A stretch of DNA of 9,347 nt from Thermosulfurimonas sp. GTDB lineage: Bacteria; Desulfobacterota; Thermodesulfobacteria; Thermodesulfobacteriales; Thermodesulfobacteriaceae. The notes under the pieces are model-generated. The model was given only the letters and a program-made list of their open reading frames with translations. It did no database searches and was not told the DNA's origin. The stretch is from assembly GCA_015487645.1 (NCBI GenBank), contig WFPH01000153.1:1-9347 (forward strand), written 5' to 3'. The position numbers and the translations under genes are program-made. Within the stretch, counting starts at the first letter, position 1. The number at the start of each line of letters is the position of its first letter. This document shows positions 1-6,474 of the stretch, piece after piece.

Positions 1-2609
1 CCCTGGGACTCGATCCGGTGGACGTGGCCCGGACGATCCTGGCCCAGAATCAGGCCCGGGTGGTGGGTAAGTATCGCCAGGGCTCCTACACCTTTCAGGT
101 AAGGCTGGCCAACTTTTTTGCCGATCTCCGGGATCTGGAAAACACTGTGGTCTCAGTGGTGGCCGGCCGTCCGGTCTACCTGCGGGACGTAGCCCGGATC
201 GTAGACGGGCCGGAGGAACCCGAAAACTATGTCTTCATGGTGCCGGGGCCGGCGGCCCGGGAAAAGGGGCTGTCTGGAGAGCCCGGGAAATTCTACCCCG
301 CGGTCACCCTCGCCATCGCCAAGCGCAAAGGCTGGAATGCCACCCGGCTGGCGGAGAAGATCATCGAGAAGGTGGAGCTTCTCAAAGGGGATCTCATCCC
401 GAAAGACCTTAACGTTACGATCACCAGAAATTACGGAGAGACCGCCCGAGAGAAGACCAACGAGCTTCTCGAGCATCTTCTCATCGCCACGGTCTCGGTG
501 GCGGTGCTGATTGCGATCTTCCTAGGGGTCCGGGCCAGCCTGGTGGTGCTGGTGGCGGTGCCGGTGACCCTGGCCATCACGCTCCTGGTTTACTATCTCT
601 ACGGCTACACCTTAAACCGCGTGACCCTCTTCGCCCTCATCTTCTGCATCGGTATCCTGGTGGACGATCCCATCGTGGACGTGGAGAACATCGTTCGGCA
701 CCTTCACCTTCCGGAAAACGCCGGGCGTCCCTTCCGGGAGGTCATCATTCGGGCGGTGAACGAGGTCCGGGCTCCGCTGATCCTGGCCACCCTTACGGTG
801 ATCGCGGCCATCGCTCCCATGGGCTTTGTGCGGGGACTCATGGGCCCTTACATGCGGCCCATGCCGGTGGGGGCCTCGGTGGCCATGCTGCTCTCCATGG
901 CGGTGGCCTTCGTGATCACACCCTGGACCGCCTATCACCTTCTGCCCAAAGACATCCGGCATGAACACCGGGAGACCCTCCTCACCCGGGCCTACCGTTG
1001 GCTCATGGGGCATCTCATCCGGAGCGCGCTCTGGCGCTGGAGCTTTCTTTTCCTGGTGGGGGTTCTCTTCCTCCTTTCCTGCTCGCTTATCTATTTCAAG
1101 AAGGTCTACGTCAAGATGCTACCCTTTGACAACAAGAGCGAGTTTCAAATCATCCTGAACCTTCCGGAGGGCACCTCTCTTGAGAAGACCCTTCGGGTCA
1201 GCGAGGAGGTGGCCCAGGCCCTTCTCAAGGAGCCTTATATCACCGACATGCAGCTCTATGTGGGTACGGCGGCCCCCTTCAACTTCAACGGTCTCATCCG
1301 GCACTATTATCTGCGCCGGGGAGACCACGTGGCCGACATCCAGGTGAACCTGGTCCCCAAGCACGCGCGTGACCTCCAGAGTCACGACATCGCCAAACGG
1401 GTGCGACCTCTGGTCACGGCCGTGGCCCGGAAGTACGGAGCCCGGGTGACGGTGGCCGAAGTGCCTCCCGGGCCACCGGTCCTCCAGTCCCTGGTGGCCG
1501 AAGTATACGGCCCGGATTACGAAAAGCAGATTGAGCTGGCCCGTCGGATCAAGGAGATCTTCGCCCACACGCCCGGGGTGGTGGACGTAGACTGGTACAT
1601 GACCGAGCCTCAGACCGAATGGCGCCTGGTGGTGGATCGAAAGAAGGCCGCTTTGTCCGGCGTAACACCGGATCGGGTGCGAGAGGTCCTGGAAGTGGCT
1701 CTTCGCGGGAAGGTCCTAGGGCTCTTCCACGATCCCTCGGCCAAAGAGGACGTCTTCATCCGCCTGCGATTCCCGGAAGCCGAACGTTCTTCTCTTCCCG
1801 ATCTCTCGGAGATCAAGGTCAAGAGCCTTTCGGGCCAACTGGTACCCCTTTCCGAGATCGCCCGCTGGGAGAAGGCCGTGGTGCCCCATCCCATCTACCA
1901 CAAGAATCTCCATCCGGTGGTCTACGTGGTGGGGGACATGGCCGGGAAGGAAGAGGCCCCCATTTATGGCATCCTGAAGATCAACCAGGCCCTTAAGGAA
2001 CTGCGGGCCCCGGACGGAAGTCCGCTCAAGATCTATTACACCCATTTGCCTTTCTCCGGTCGGGAGTGGGCCGTCAAGTGGGATGGCGAGTGGCAGGTGA
2101 CCTACGAGGTGTTCCGCGACCTGGGGCTGGCCTTCGGGGCCTGCCTGATCCTGATCTATTTCCTGGTGGTGGCCTGGTTCAAGTCCTACACCGTGCCACT
2201 GGTCATCCTGGCGCCCATACCCCTTTCTCTCATCGGGATCATCCCGGCTCACGCCCTCATGGGGGCCTTCTTTACGGCCACTTCCATGATCGGATTCATC
2301 GCCGGGGCCGGCATCGTGGTCCGGAACTCCATCATCCTGGCGGATTTCATCGAACTGCGTCTGCGCGAGGGCTACAGTCTCGAGGAGGCCGTGATCGACG
2401 CCGGGGCCATCCGTTTTCGGCCCATGCTCCTTACGGCCGCGGCGGTGGTGGTGGGAAGTTTCGTCATCCTCTTCGATCCCATCTTTAACGGCCTGGCTCT
2501 TTCTCTCATGGCCGGAGAGGTGGCCTCCACTCTCTTCTCGCGCATGGTGGTTCCGGTACTCTATTACCTGGATCACCGGATCAAGAAGGAGCGCCGTCTG
2601 GTCCTTTAG
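1..2609 (+). CDS. RND-family efflux permease, 5' end cut by window
   Basis: Inner-membrane, proton-driven exporter subunit of the AcrB/HAE1-like RND superfamily, which normally works with a periplasmic adaptor and an outer-membrane channel. The frame is open from base 3, so the GTG at 18 is internal; roughly 190-210 residues (TM1 and part of the first porter domain) lie outside. Numbering from base 18: porter sequence 1-140, TM2-TM6 about 153-309 and TM7 about 338-362. The second periplasmic half follows, and TM8-TM12 lie near the C-terminus. The TM4 proton-relay aspartates are present as D216-D217 in LVDDPIVDVEN. TM11 keeps an Arg (R801 in RFRPMLLT) at the place of AcrB R971. In TM10 the usual relay Lys (AcrB K940) is replaced by R769 in GIVVRNSII. 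The Pro after the Asp pair and this Arg look like subfamily marks. Substrate cannot be told; no adaptor or channel gene is visible. The superfamily call is very secure. Confidence 0.93.
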   Translation, partial: LGLDPVDVARTILAQNQARVVGKYRQGSYTFQVRLANFFADLRDLENTVVSVVAGRPVYLRDVARIVDGPEEPENYVFMVPGPAAREKGLSGEPGKFYPAVTLAIAKRKGWNATRLAEKIIEKVELLKGDLIPKDLNVTITRNYGETAREKTNELLEHLLIATVSVAVLIAIFLGVRASLVVLVAVPVTLAITLLVYYLYGYTLNRVTLFALIFCIGILVDDPIVDVENIVRHLHLPENAGRPFREVIIRAVNEVRAPLILATLTVIAAIAPMGFVRGLMGPYMRPMPVGASVAMLLSMAVAFVITPWTAYHLLPKDIRHEHRETLLTRAYRWLMGHLIRSALWRWSFLFLVGVLFLLSCSLIYFKKVYVKMLPFDNKSEFQIILNLPEGTSLEKTLRVSEEVAQALLKEPYITDMQLYVGTAAPFNFNGLIRHYYLRRGDHVADIQVNLVPKHARDLQSHDIAKRVRPLVTAVARKYGARVTVAEVPPGPPVLQSLVAEVYGPDYEKQIELARRIKEIFAHTPGVVDVDWYMTEPQTEWRLVVDRKKAALSGVTPDRVREVLEVALRGKVLGLFHDPSAKEDVFIRLRFPEAERSSLPDLSEIKVKSLSGQLVPLSEIARWEKAVVPHPIYHKNLHPVVYVVGDMAGKEEAPIYGILKINQALKELRAPDGSPLKIYYTHLPFSGREWAVKWDGEWQVTYEVFRDLGLAFGACLILIYFLVVAWFKSYTVPLVILAPIPLSLIGIIPAHALMGAFFTATSMIGFIAGAGIVVRNSIILADFIELRLREGYSLEEAVIDAGAIRFRPMLLTAAAVVVGSFVILFDPIFNGLALSLMAGEVASTLFSRMVVPVLYYLDHRIKKERRLVL

Positions 2610-2620
2610 GGCCTTGAATT

Positions 2621-2664
2621 CCGGGCCCCACGGGGCTAACCTAGGGTAAAACGTGGGGGCCCGG
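2621..2664 (+). promoter_or_regulatory. GC-rich stem-loop before ccsA
   Basis: The left arm CCGGGCCCCACG (2621-2632) is the reverse complement of the right arm CGTGGGGGCCCGG (2652-2664), apart from one extra G. This gives a stem of about 12 bp with a 19-base loop. No T-run follows, so it is not a canonical intrinsic terminator. The right arm ends three bases before the chosen ccsA ATG and contains the only G-rich ribosome-binding sequence there, so folding would hide the ccsA start. A competing short hairpin, GCCC-CACG-GGGC (2625-2636), can form inside the left arm. Structure is seen; a regulatory role is inferred. Confidence 0.5.
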
Positions 2665-2667
2665 AGA

Positions 2668-3498
2668 ATGCCCGAGGTCTTCTTTTTCAAGCTGACGCTG
2701 ATCCTTTATGCGGTATCTACGGTGGGCTTTTTTATCTACTTTTACACCCTGCGCCCGGAGGCCCTGAAAGGGGCACGGTGGGTCTTCCTTTCGGGATTTG
2801 TCACCCACACCCTGAGCCTTCTTCTGCGGCTTAAGGCCCTCAAGGCCCCGCCGGTGACCTCCTTCCACGAGGCCACCTCCTTTCTCGCCTGGGCGGTGGT
2901 GGGGGTTTACTTCTTCCTGGCCTATCGAGGGCCCAAGGTTTACACCCTGGGCACCTTTCTGGCCCCGCTGGTGCTCTTTCTCATGATCGCTTCGGCCATC
3001 TCTCCGGCGACCATTCTGCCCCTTCCGCCAGCCCTCCGCAGCTTCTGGCTCCCGATACACGCCACCATTTCTCTCATCTCTTATGCCTTCTTTCTGGTGT
3101 CGGCGGTGGCCGGGCTCATGTATCTCATTCAGGAAAGGCAGGTCAAAAGGAAGACCCTGGGCGGGATCTTTCGCCGCTTGCCTCCGCTTGAGTCCCTAGA
3201 CCGCTTGAACGAACTCTGTCTCAAATACGGCTTCCCCCTTCTTACGCTGGGGATTATCACCGGAGCCCTCTGGGCGGAGGAGGCCTGGGGCTCTTACTGG
3301 AGCTGGGATCCTAAAGAGACCTGGTCCCTGATCCTCTGGTTCATCTATGCCGCACTGCTTCACGAGCGTTTGATCGTGGGCTGGCGCGGACGACGGGCGG
3401 CCCTCATGGCCCTCCTGGGCTTTGTGGTCTGGATCATCAGCTTTTTTGTGGTAAATCTCTTTCTGTCTGGGCTGCATACCTATGGAAAGTGGACTTAA
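2668..3498 (+). CDS. ccsA: Cytochrome c biogenesis heme protein CcsA/CcsB (WWD family)
   Basis: Polytopic membrane protein of System II cytochrome c maturation, which moves heme across the membrane and presents it to apocytochromes; the WWD protein is called CcsA, ResC, or CcsB in some family models. From ATG 2668 it is 276 residues with about eight hydrophobic segments. The tryptophan-rich WWD motif is WGSYWSWDPKETW at 207-219. Candidate heme-ligand histidines are H47 (FVTHTLSL), H131 (PIHATISL) and H270 (GLHTYG), all at family-typical places. A GTG at 2653 in the same frame would add five residues and has AGGG five bases upstream. I prefer the ATG because MPEVFFFKLTLILY is a normal N-terminus, though its ribosome site (GGGGG, 8 bases away) is mediocre. 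The 3' end overlaps hemA by 17 bases. A HemX-type role in stabilising HemA is the main alternative; the intact WWD motif favours cytochrome assembly. Confidence 0.88.
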   Translation: MPEVFFFKLTLILYAVSTVGFFIYFYTLRPEALKGARWVFLSGFVTHTLSLLLRLKALKAPPVTSFHEATSFLAWAVVGVYFFLAYRGPKVYTLGTFLAPLVLFLMIASAISPATILPLPPALRSFWLPIHATISLISYAFFLVSAVAGLMYLIQERQVKRKTLGGIFRRLPPLESLDRLNELCLKYGFPLLTLGIITGALWAEEAWGSYWSWDPKETWSLILWFIYAALLHERLIVGWRGRRAALMALLGFVVWIISFFVVNLFLSGLHTYGKWT

Positions 3499-4825
3499 AG
3501 AAAGATTGCTTCTTTTGGGGCTCAACCATCGCACCGCTCCGGTGGAGGTGCGGGAGAGGTTCGCCCTGGAGAAAAAAGGCCGACACCCCCTTAAGCTTCT
3601 ACGGGATGAGCTTCCGCAGGCCAGTGAAGCTTATTTCCTTTCTACCTGCAACCGGGTGGAGTTCCTGCTGGTTTCGACGGTCCCGGAAGAGGCCTTAAGC
3701 CGGCTAAAAGAGCTCCTTTCCCGGGAGACCGGACTGGCCCGGGAGACCTTCGAGCCCCATCTTTACCTCCTGCGGGATCTAGAGGCCGTGCGGCACCTCT
3801 TTCGGGTGGCCTCGGGTCTCGACTCTCTGGTCCTGGGAGAACCCCAGATCCTTGGGCAGGTCAAGGAAGCTTACCGGGAGGCCGTCGATCACCGCACCAC
3901 CGGCCCCATCCTGAATCGACTCTTGCACCGGACCTTTTCCGTGGCCAAGAGGGTGCGCACCGAGACCGGCATAGGTTCTTACGCCGTCTCGGTGAGTTAC
4001 GCCGCGGTGGAGCTGGCCAAGAAGATCTTCGGTTCGCTGAGGGGTAAAATCGCCCTTCTGGTGGGGGCGGGGGAGATGGCCGAGCTTGCGGCCCAGCACC
4101 TTCTGGCGGCAGGGGTGGAAAAGATGCTCGTAGCCAACCGGACGCTGGCCCGGGCTATCGAGCTGGCGGAACGCTTCCGCGGGGAGGCTTACGGTCTGGA
4201 GGAGCTTTCGGAGTGTCTGCTCAAGACCGATATCGTGATCTCCTCCACCGGGGCCCCGGGATATGTCATTACCCGGGAGATGGTGAAACCCCTTCTACGC
4301 AAACGTCGCCTGCGCCCCCTCTTTTTCATAGACATCGCCGTGCCACGGGACGTGGAGCCCGCGGTGAACGAGCTAGAAAACGTTTATGTTTTTGACATCG
4401 ATGACCTCAAACAGGTGGTGGAAGAGAACCTCGATCGCCGCCGGCGGGAGGCCATGCGGGCCGAAAGGATTATCGAGGAAGAGGTCCTTAAGTTTGAGAG
4501 GTGGCTTCGGGAGCTTGCGGTCTATCCTACCATCAAGGCTCTGCGGGCCAAGGCCGAAGCCATCCGCCAGCGCGAGCTGGCCCGGACCCTTTCCCGTCTG
4601 CGAGATCTATCCCCCGAGGAAAAGGAGGCCCTGGAGCTCATGACCGAGGCCATTGTGCAGAAGCTCCTCCACGCTCCCATCACCTATCTGAAGGTGGGCT
4701 ACCACCGGCTGGGGCGTGAGGCCATCACCACCGTGAGACGGGTCTTTGATCTGGACGAAGATCTGGAAGATCTTTCAGGCGAACTGTTCACCACGAGAGA
4801 GAGAGCGGTTCTTAAAGAGGACTAG
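3482..4825 (+). CDS. hemA: Glutamyl-tRNA reductase
   Basis: NADPH-dependent enzyme reducing the glutamate on Glu-tRNA to glutamate-1-semialdehyde, the first committed step of C5 tetrapyrrole synthesis in the cytoplasm. It has 447 residues, normal for the family. The N-terminal GLNHRTAPVEVRERFAL leads to the catalytic cysteine C56 in STCNRVEF. H105 (AVRHLF) and SLVLGEPQILGQVKEA (115-130) complete the catalytic domain. The NADPH-binding loop is VGAGEMAE (194-201), with DIAVPRD at 284-290. A long charged helix from about 310 leads to the C-terminal dimerisation domain (about 345-425). The ATG lies inside the last codons of ccsA and no strong ribosome site precedes it, so it is probably read by coupling from ccsA. 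The usual followers hemC and hemD are absent: the next gene is convergent ssb. The stop codon shares the CTAG at 4822-4825 with the ssb stop. Confidence 0.97.
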   Translation: MESGLKERLLLLGLNHRTAPVEVRERFALEKKGRHPLKLLRDELPQASEAYFLSTCNRVEFLLVSTVPEEALSRLKELLSRETGLARETFEPHLYLLRDLEAVRHLFRVASGLDSLVLGEPQILGQVKEAYREAVDHRTTGPILNRLLHRTFSVAKRVRTETGIGSYAVSVSYAAVELAKKIFGSLRGKIALLVGAGEMAELAAQHLLAAGVEKMLVANRTLARAIELAERFRGEAYGLEELSECLLKTDIVISSTGAPGYVITREMVKPLLRKRRLRPLFFIDIAVPRDVEPAVNELENVYVFDIDDLKQVVEENLDRRRREAMRAERIIEEEVLKFERWLRELAVYPTIKALRAKAEAIRQRELARTLSRLRDLSPEEKEALELMTEAIVQKLLHAPITYLKVGYHRLGREAITTVRRVFDLDEDLEDLSGELFTTRERAVLKED

Positions 4826-5247
4826 AAGGGCAGGTCATCGTCCGGCGGGGGTTCCGGCACGGATTCTTCCTTGGTTTCGTTGCTGTATGATCCGAAAGAA
4901 GAGCCGACGGTTTCCGTTTCCCTTCGACCATCCAGCATGCGCATATCGCTGGCTACGATCTCTGTAATGTAGCGCCGCTGGCCCTCGCGATCTTCAAAAG
5001 AGCGGGTGCGCAGACGGCCCTCAATATAGACCTGCCGCCCTTTGGAGAGATATTCGCCGCAGATCTCCGCCAGACGCCCGAAGGCCACTATCCTGTGCCA
5101 TTCCGTGTGTTCCTGACGTTCCCCGTTTTTCACCCGGACTTCATTGGTGGCGATCCGAAAGGTAGCCACAGCCTGGCCCTCGGCGGTGTAACGGATCTCT
5201 GGGTCGGCTCCCAGACGACCGATAAGAATGACTTTGTTCACGCTCAT
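4822..5247 (-). CDS. ssb: Single-stranded DNA-binding protein
   Basis: Binds single-stranded DNA as a tetramer during replication, recombination and repair and recruits partner enzymes through its C-terminal tip. It has 141 residues: an OB-fold at about 1-106 beginning MSVNKVILIGRLGADPEIRY and including TEWHRIVAFGRLAE (48-61) and GRQVYIEGRL (70-79), then a short Ser/Glu/Pro linker, then the acidic tip DDDLPF (136-141) that partner proteins bind. Compared with E. coli SSB (178 residues) the linker is short, with little Gly/Gln. The start is fixed by GGAGGG six bases upstream, inside the end of yjbQ, whose stop is only two bases away. It is therefore the second gene of a yjbQ-ssb operon. No terminator is visible, since the 3' end abuts hemA. 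Confidence 0.97.
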   Translation of the reverse strand: MSVNKVILIGRLGADPEIRYTAEGQAVATFRIATNEVRVKNGERQEHTEWHRIVAFGRLAEICGEYLSKGRQVYIEGRLRTRSFEDREGQRRYITEIVASDMRMLDGRRETETVGSSFGSYSNETKEESVPEPPPDDDLPF

Positions 5248-5249
5248 CT

Positions 5250-5639
5250 TTAGCCCTCCATGACTTTAAGATAGACCTTGCGGGTGCGGGGCCCGTCGTA
5301 CTCCGCGAAAAAGATGCGCTGCCAGGTTCCGAGGACCGGCCGTCCATCCTCTACCAGAATGGAAAGACAGGGCCCGGTAAGACTGGCCTTGACATGGGCC
5401 GGGGAGTTGCCCTCGAGGTGCCGGTAAGCGTAATCGTAAGGGGCCAGGCGCTCGTATACCCGAAGAATGTCTTCGGCTACCGCCGGATCCGCCCCTTCGT
5501 TAATAACCAGCCCGGCCGTGGTGTGAGGCACGTAAAGGAAACAGACCCCACTCCTAACCCCCTTGAGCCGGCGAGCTACCTCCTCGGTAATATCAATGAA
5601 CTGGGCTCTGGCGGTGCTCTTAACGGTGATAACTTCCAT
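5250..5639 (-). CDS. yjbQ: YjbQ family protein (UPF0047)
   Basis: Small cytoplasmic protein of the YjbQ/UPF0047 family. Members have been reported to have weak thiamine-phosphate synthase activity and are often annotated as secondary thiamine-phosphate synthase, but the true role is unsettled. Its 129 residues are close to full length for the family. Conserved blocks are all present: YVPHTTAGLVINEGADP (36-52), HLEGNSPAHVKASLTG (74-89) and LGTWQRIFFAEYDGPRTR (103-120). The likely metal or ligand residues H39, N47, E48, H74 and H82 are intact. At 91 there is a Cys (LTGPCLSI), where family members usually carry Ser. The start is supported by AAGGAGGG four bases upstream. It is the first gene of yjbQ-ssb, driven by the leftward promoter at 5666-5693. 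Confidence 0.92.
   Translation of the reverse strand: MEVITVKSTARAQFIDITEEVARRLKGVRSGVCFLYVPHTTAGLVINEGADPAVAEDILRVYERLAPYDYAYRHLEGNSPAHVKASLTGPCLSILVEDGRPVLGTWQRIFFAEYDGPRTRKVYLKVMEG
5254..5259 (-). promoter_or_regulatory. Ribosome binding site for ssb
   Basis: On the minus strand this reads GGAGGG, six bases before the ssb ATG. It overlaps the last codons of yjbQ, so ribosomes finishing yjbQ stop beside the ssb start, which suggests coupled translation. Confidence 0.75.
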
Positions 5640-5643
5640 CTCG

Positions 5644-5651
5644 CCCTCCTT
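5644..5651 (-). promoter_or_regulatory. Ribosome binding site for yjbQ
   Basis: Minus-strand AAGGAGGG ends four bases before the ATG at 5639. It is a near-perfect match to the anti-Shine-Dalgarno sequence and decides the yjbQ start. Confidence 0.8.
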
Positions 5652-5665
5652 CGCAGATCGATAAA

Positions 5666-5693
5666 ACTATATCTCCTCCTTTTCGGTTGTCAA
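5666..5693 (-). promoter_or_regulatory. Leftward sigma70-type promoter for yjbQ-ssb
   Basis: On the minus strand the -35 box is TTGACA (complement of 5688-5693, a full match), followed by a 16-base spacer and a -10 box TATAGT (complement of 5666-5671, five of six). Expected transcription start is near 5659, leaving a leader of about 20 bases that holds the yjbQ ribosome site. Its -35 box overlaps five of six bases of the -35 box of the rightward promoter. Confidence 0.7.
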
Positions 5694-5715
5694 AGAAATC
5701 TTTAAAGGGCATAAT
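5687..5715 (+). promoter_or_regulatory. Rightward sigma70-type promoter for the CBS-ACT gene
   Basis: The -35 box TTGTCA (5687-5692, five of six), a 17-base spacer and the -10 box CATAAT (5710-5715, five of six) predict a start near 5722 and a leader of about 27 bases before the ATG at 5749. The -10 box sits in the centre of the inverted repeat at 5698-5728. Confidence 0.7.
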
Positions 5716-5728
5716 GGGCTTTAAAGAT
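5698..5728. promoter_or_regulatory. Operator-like inverted repeat around the -10 box
   Basis: ATCTTTAAAG (5698-5707) and CTTTAAAGAT (5719-5728) form a perfect 10-bp inverted repeat with an 11-base centre that contains the rightward -10 box CATAAT. Each arm also contains the palindrome CTTTAAAG, so the same site occurs twice, 19 bases apart. The predicted transcription start lies in the right arm, so this is more likely a protein-binding site than an RNA hairpin. Occupation should block the rightward promoter. The left copy would sit near -44 of the leftward promoter. The sequence pattern is seen; the regulator is unknown. Confidence 0.5.
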
Positions 5729-5736
5729 CAATTTTC

Positions 5737-5742
5737 GGAGGG
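5737..5742 (+). promoter_or_regulatory. Ribosome binding site for the CBS-ACT gene
   Basis: GGAGGG lies six bases before the ATG at 5749. It abuts a TTG at 5743 with no spacing, which rules that TTG out as the start. Confidence 0.8.
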
Positions 5743-5748
5743 TTGCCC

Positions 5749-6474
5749 ATGCTAGTCAAGGATTGGATGACCGAAGAGGTGATCGTTCTCGATGAGAACG
5801 CCTCCATCATGAAGGCCTCCCAGATTATGAAGGAGAACAATATCCGACGTATTCCGGTGGTTAGGGCCGGGAAACTGGTGGGTATTGTAAGCGACCGCGA
5901 TGTGAAAGAGGCCACACCCTCCAAGGCTACGGCTCTGGATGTGCACGAGCTTTATTACCTCCTTTCGGAAGTCCGGGTGAAGGATATCATGACGCCCGAC
6001 CCCATCACTGTGAGGCCCGAGGATACCGTGGAGTACGCGGCCGTCCTCATGCTTGAGAATCGCATTTCCGGGCTTCCGGTGGTGGACGAGGAAGGTCACG
6101 TAGTAGGCATCATTACCCAGACGGATGTTTTCAAGCTTTTTGTGAATATCACCGGTATCTATTACGGACCTATTCAGATAGGGCTTGAGATCGAAGACCC
6201 CGCTACTTTGGACGAGATCACCCGGATCGTGGTGGATCATGGGGCCCAGATCATAAGTATTCTTACTTACCGTGAAGAGGTGGACAGTCCGCGGAGACAG
6301 GTCTTCGTGCGCATGAAGGATCTACCGGCCGAAAGGCTCGAGGCCCTTCTCAAGGCCCTTCAGGAGCGTTATCAGGTTCGCTACTGGGCTCGGGATGACG
6401 TAAGTCGCATTAAGTCGCGGGACATCAACGCCACCAGAAAAGCCATCTTAGAGGAAAGCCTCGCCGAGGCCTGA
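5749..6474 (+). CDS. CBS-pair and ACT domain protein (AcuB-like)
   Basis: Soluble sensor-type protein with no enzymatic domain. CBS pairs usually bind adenine nucleotides (AMP, ATP, SAM and others) and ACT domains bind amino acids or similar small ligands, so it probably reports metabolic state to an unknown partner. The 241 residues hold CBS1 at about 1-55 (MTEEVIVLDENASIMKA, then GIVSDRDV at 45-52) and CBS2 at about 77-132 (MTPDPITVRPEDTVEYA, then GIITQTDV at 120-127). An ACT domain spans about 143-215 (IGLEIEDPATLDEITRIV onward), and a charged tail covers 217-241. This order matches proteins annotated as AcuB, named from Bacillus acetoin utilisation. No acetoin gene is nearby, so that function should not be carried over. 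It has its own promoter with an operator-like repeat. The last 16 codons are read antisense to the penicillin-binding protein gene. Confidence 0.9.
   Translation: MLVKDWMTEEVIVLDENASIMKASQIMKENNIRRIPVVRAGKLVGIVSDRDVKEATPSKATALDVHELYYLLSEVRVKDIMTPDPITVRPEDTVEYAAVLMLENRISGLPVVDEEGHVVGIITQTDVFKLFVNITGIYYGPIQIGLEIEDPATLDEITRIVVDHGAQIISILTYREEVDSPRRQVFVRMKDLPAERLEALLKALQERYQVRYWARDDVSRIKSRDINATRKAILEESLAEA

Noticed and set aside
2614..2642. Possible promoter TTGAAT / TAACCT before ccsA
   Set aside because: The -10 matches consensus at only three of six positions, and the region is better explained by the hairpin arms.
1716..2690. Long open frame of 324 codons on the minus strand opposite the RND gene
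   Set aside because: Its translation is His/Gly/Asp/Arg-rich with no recognisable domain, and it lies wholly across a clear RND permease. Third-position GC bias in the real gene explains it.
5673..5680. Second Shine-Dalgarno-like AGGAGGAG on the minus strand upstream of yjbQ, hinting at a leader peptide
   Set aside because: No ATG, GTG or TTG follows at a usable distance, and the sequence falls in the spacer of the leftward promoter, upstream of the expected transcript start.
5743..5748. TTG at 5743 as start of the CBS-ACT gene
   Set aside because: It directly abuts the GGAGGG ribosome site; the ATG at 5749 has ideal spacing and gives the usual N-terminus.
5752..6240. Minus-strand open frame of 162 codons opposite the CBS-ACT gene
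   Set aside because: His-rich, domain-less translation and no ribosome site; a shadow of the real gene.
6401..6418. Direct repeat TAAGTCGC twice at a 10-base period
   Set aside because: It lies within the CBS-ACT coding tail with only two copies, and no promoter or binding context supports a function.
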